NCBI RefSeq assembly: GCF_033807535.1
Contig: NZ_CP136856.1
Coordinates: forward strand, 3,028,501 to 3,092,500
Origin: Oceanisphaera sp. IT1-181
GTDB taxonomy: Bacteria > Pseudomonadota > Gammaproteobacteria > Enterobacterales > Aeromonadaceae
DNA length: 64,000 nucleotides
Direction: 5' to 3'
The position numbers and the translations under genes were made by a program. The first letter of the stretch is position 1. Each line of letters opens with the position of its first letter. Positions 61,502 through 64,000 of the stretch are shown in pieces. The notes under the pieces are model-generated. The model ran no database searches. It saw nothing but the letters and a program-made list of their open reading frames with translations, and was not told the origin of the DNA.

Positions 61502-64000
<2,499 letters not shown>

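Overview
The window is a piece of a gammaproteobacterial chromosome. The gene orders rpsI-rplM-zapE-degQ-degS, murA-ibaG-mlaBCDEF, kdsD-kdsC-lptCAB-rpoN-hpf-ptsN-rapZ-ptsO, tldD-yhdP-rng-maf-mreDCB-csrD and ssb/uvrA all match the Escherichia/Vibrio/Aeromonas type of arrangement. The protein sequences and the style of the intergenic repeats suggest a marine or brackish member of the Aeromonadales (Oceanisphaera, Oceanimonas or Zobellella-like). That placement is inference from memory, not a database result.

Layout: 1-5.7 kb holds ribosomal proteins S9/L13, the division ATPase ZapE and the envelope proteases DegQ and DegS. 6.0-10.6 kb (minus) is murA, ibaG and the mlaFEDCB phospholipid-transport operon. 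10.8-17.7 kb (plus) is Kdo synthesis (kdsD, kdsC), LPS export (lptC, lptA, lptB), sigma-54 and the nitrogen PTS. 17.8-22.3 kb is pmbA/tldD, darP and a nitrilase-family amidase. 22.5-31.1 kb (minus) is yhdP, rng, maf and mreDCB. 31.2-37.2 kb holds a PLP enzyme, csrD, a transporter relic, ssb and a YajR-like MFS protein. uvrA follows at 37.4 kb. 40.4-50.4 kb is more accessory: a glutamine cyclotransferase, a PA2779/PA2778-type pair, a second MCE lipid-transport operon ending in a ClC channel, yjdM/phnA, a YqfO-like protein and ogt. 50.4-50.8 kb carries an unannotated-looking CsrB/RsmZ-type small RNA with its upstream control sites. Then come a SPOR-domain D,D-carboxypeptidase, a multiply broken metH, a 275-bp MITE-like element, a CPA1 Na+/H+ antiporter, metA with MetJ boxes, a CinA-like protein and an LpxT-like phosphatase. 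The 3' end of an rRNA operon (5S and most of 23S, minus strand) closes the window.

How it fits together: most of the window is envelope biology (murein, LPS, phospholipid trafficking, periplasmic proteolysis, cell shape). One regulatory theme recurs. csrD lies at 32-34 kb, and a CsrB-family RNA, the class of RNA whose decay CsrD promotes, lies 16 kb away.

The most distinctive non-coding signal is a set of intergenic repeats. Degenerate heptamer tandem arrays (GTGARGN or NGCTTGG type) often occur as inverted pairs at the two sides of intergenic spacers, together with several dispersed hairpins. The clearest genetic damage is in metH, which has two internal deletions, two single-base frameshifts and a nonsense codon.
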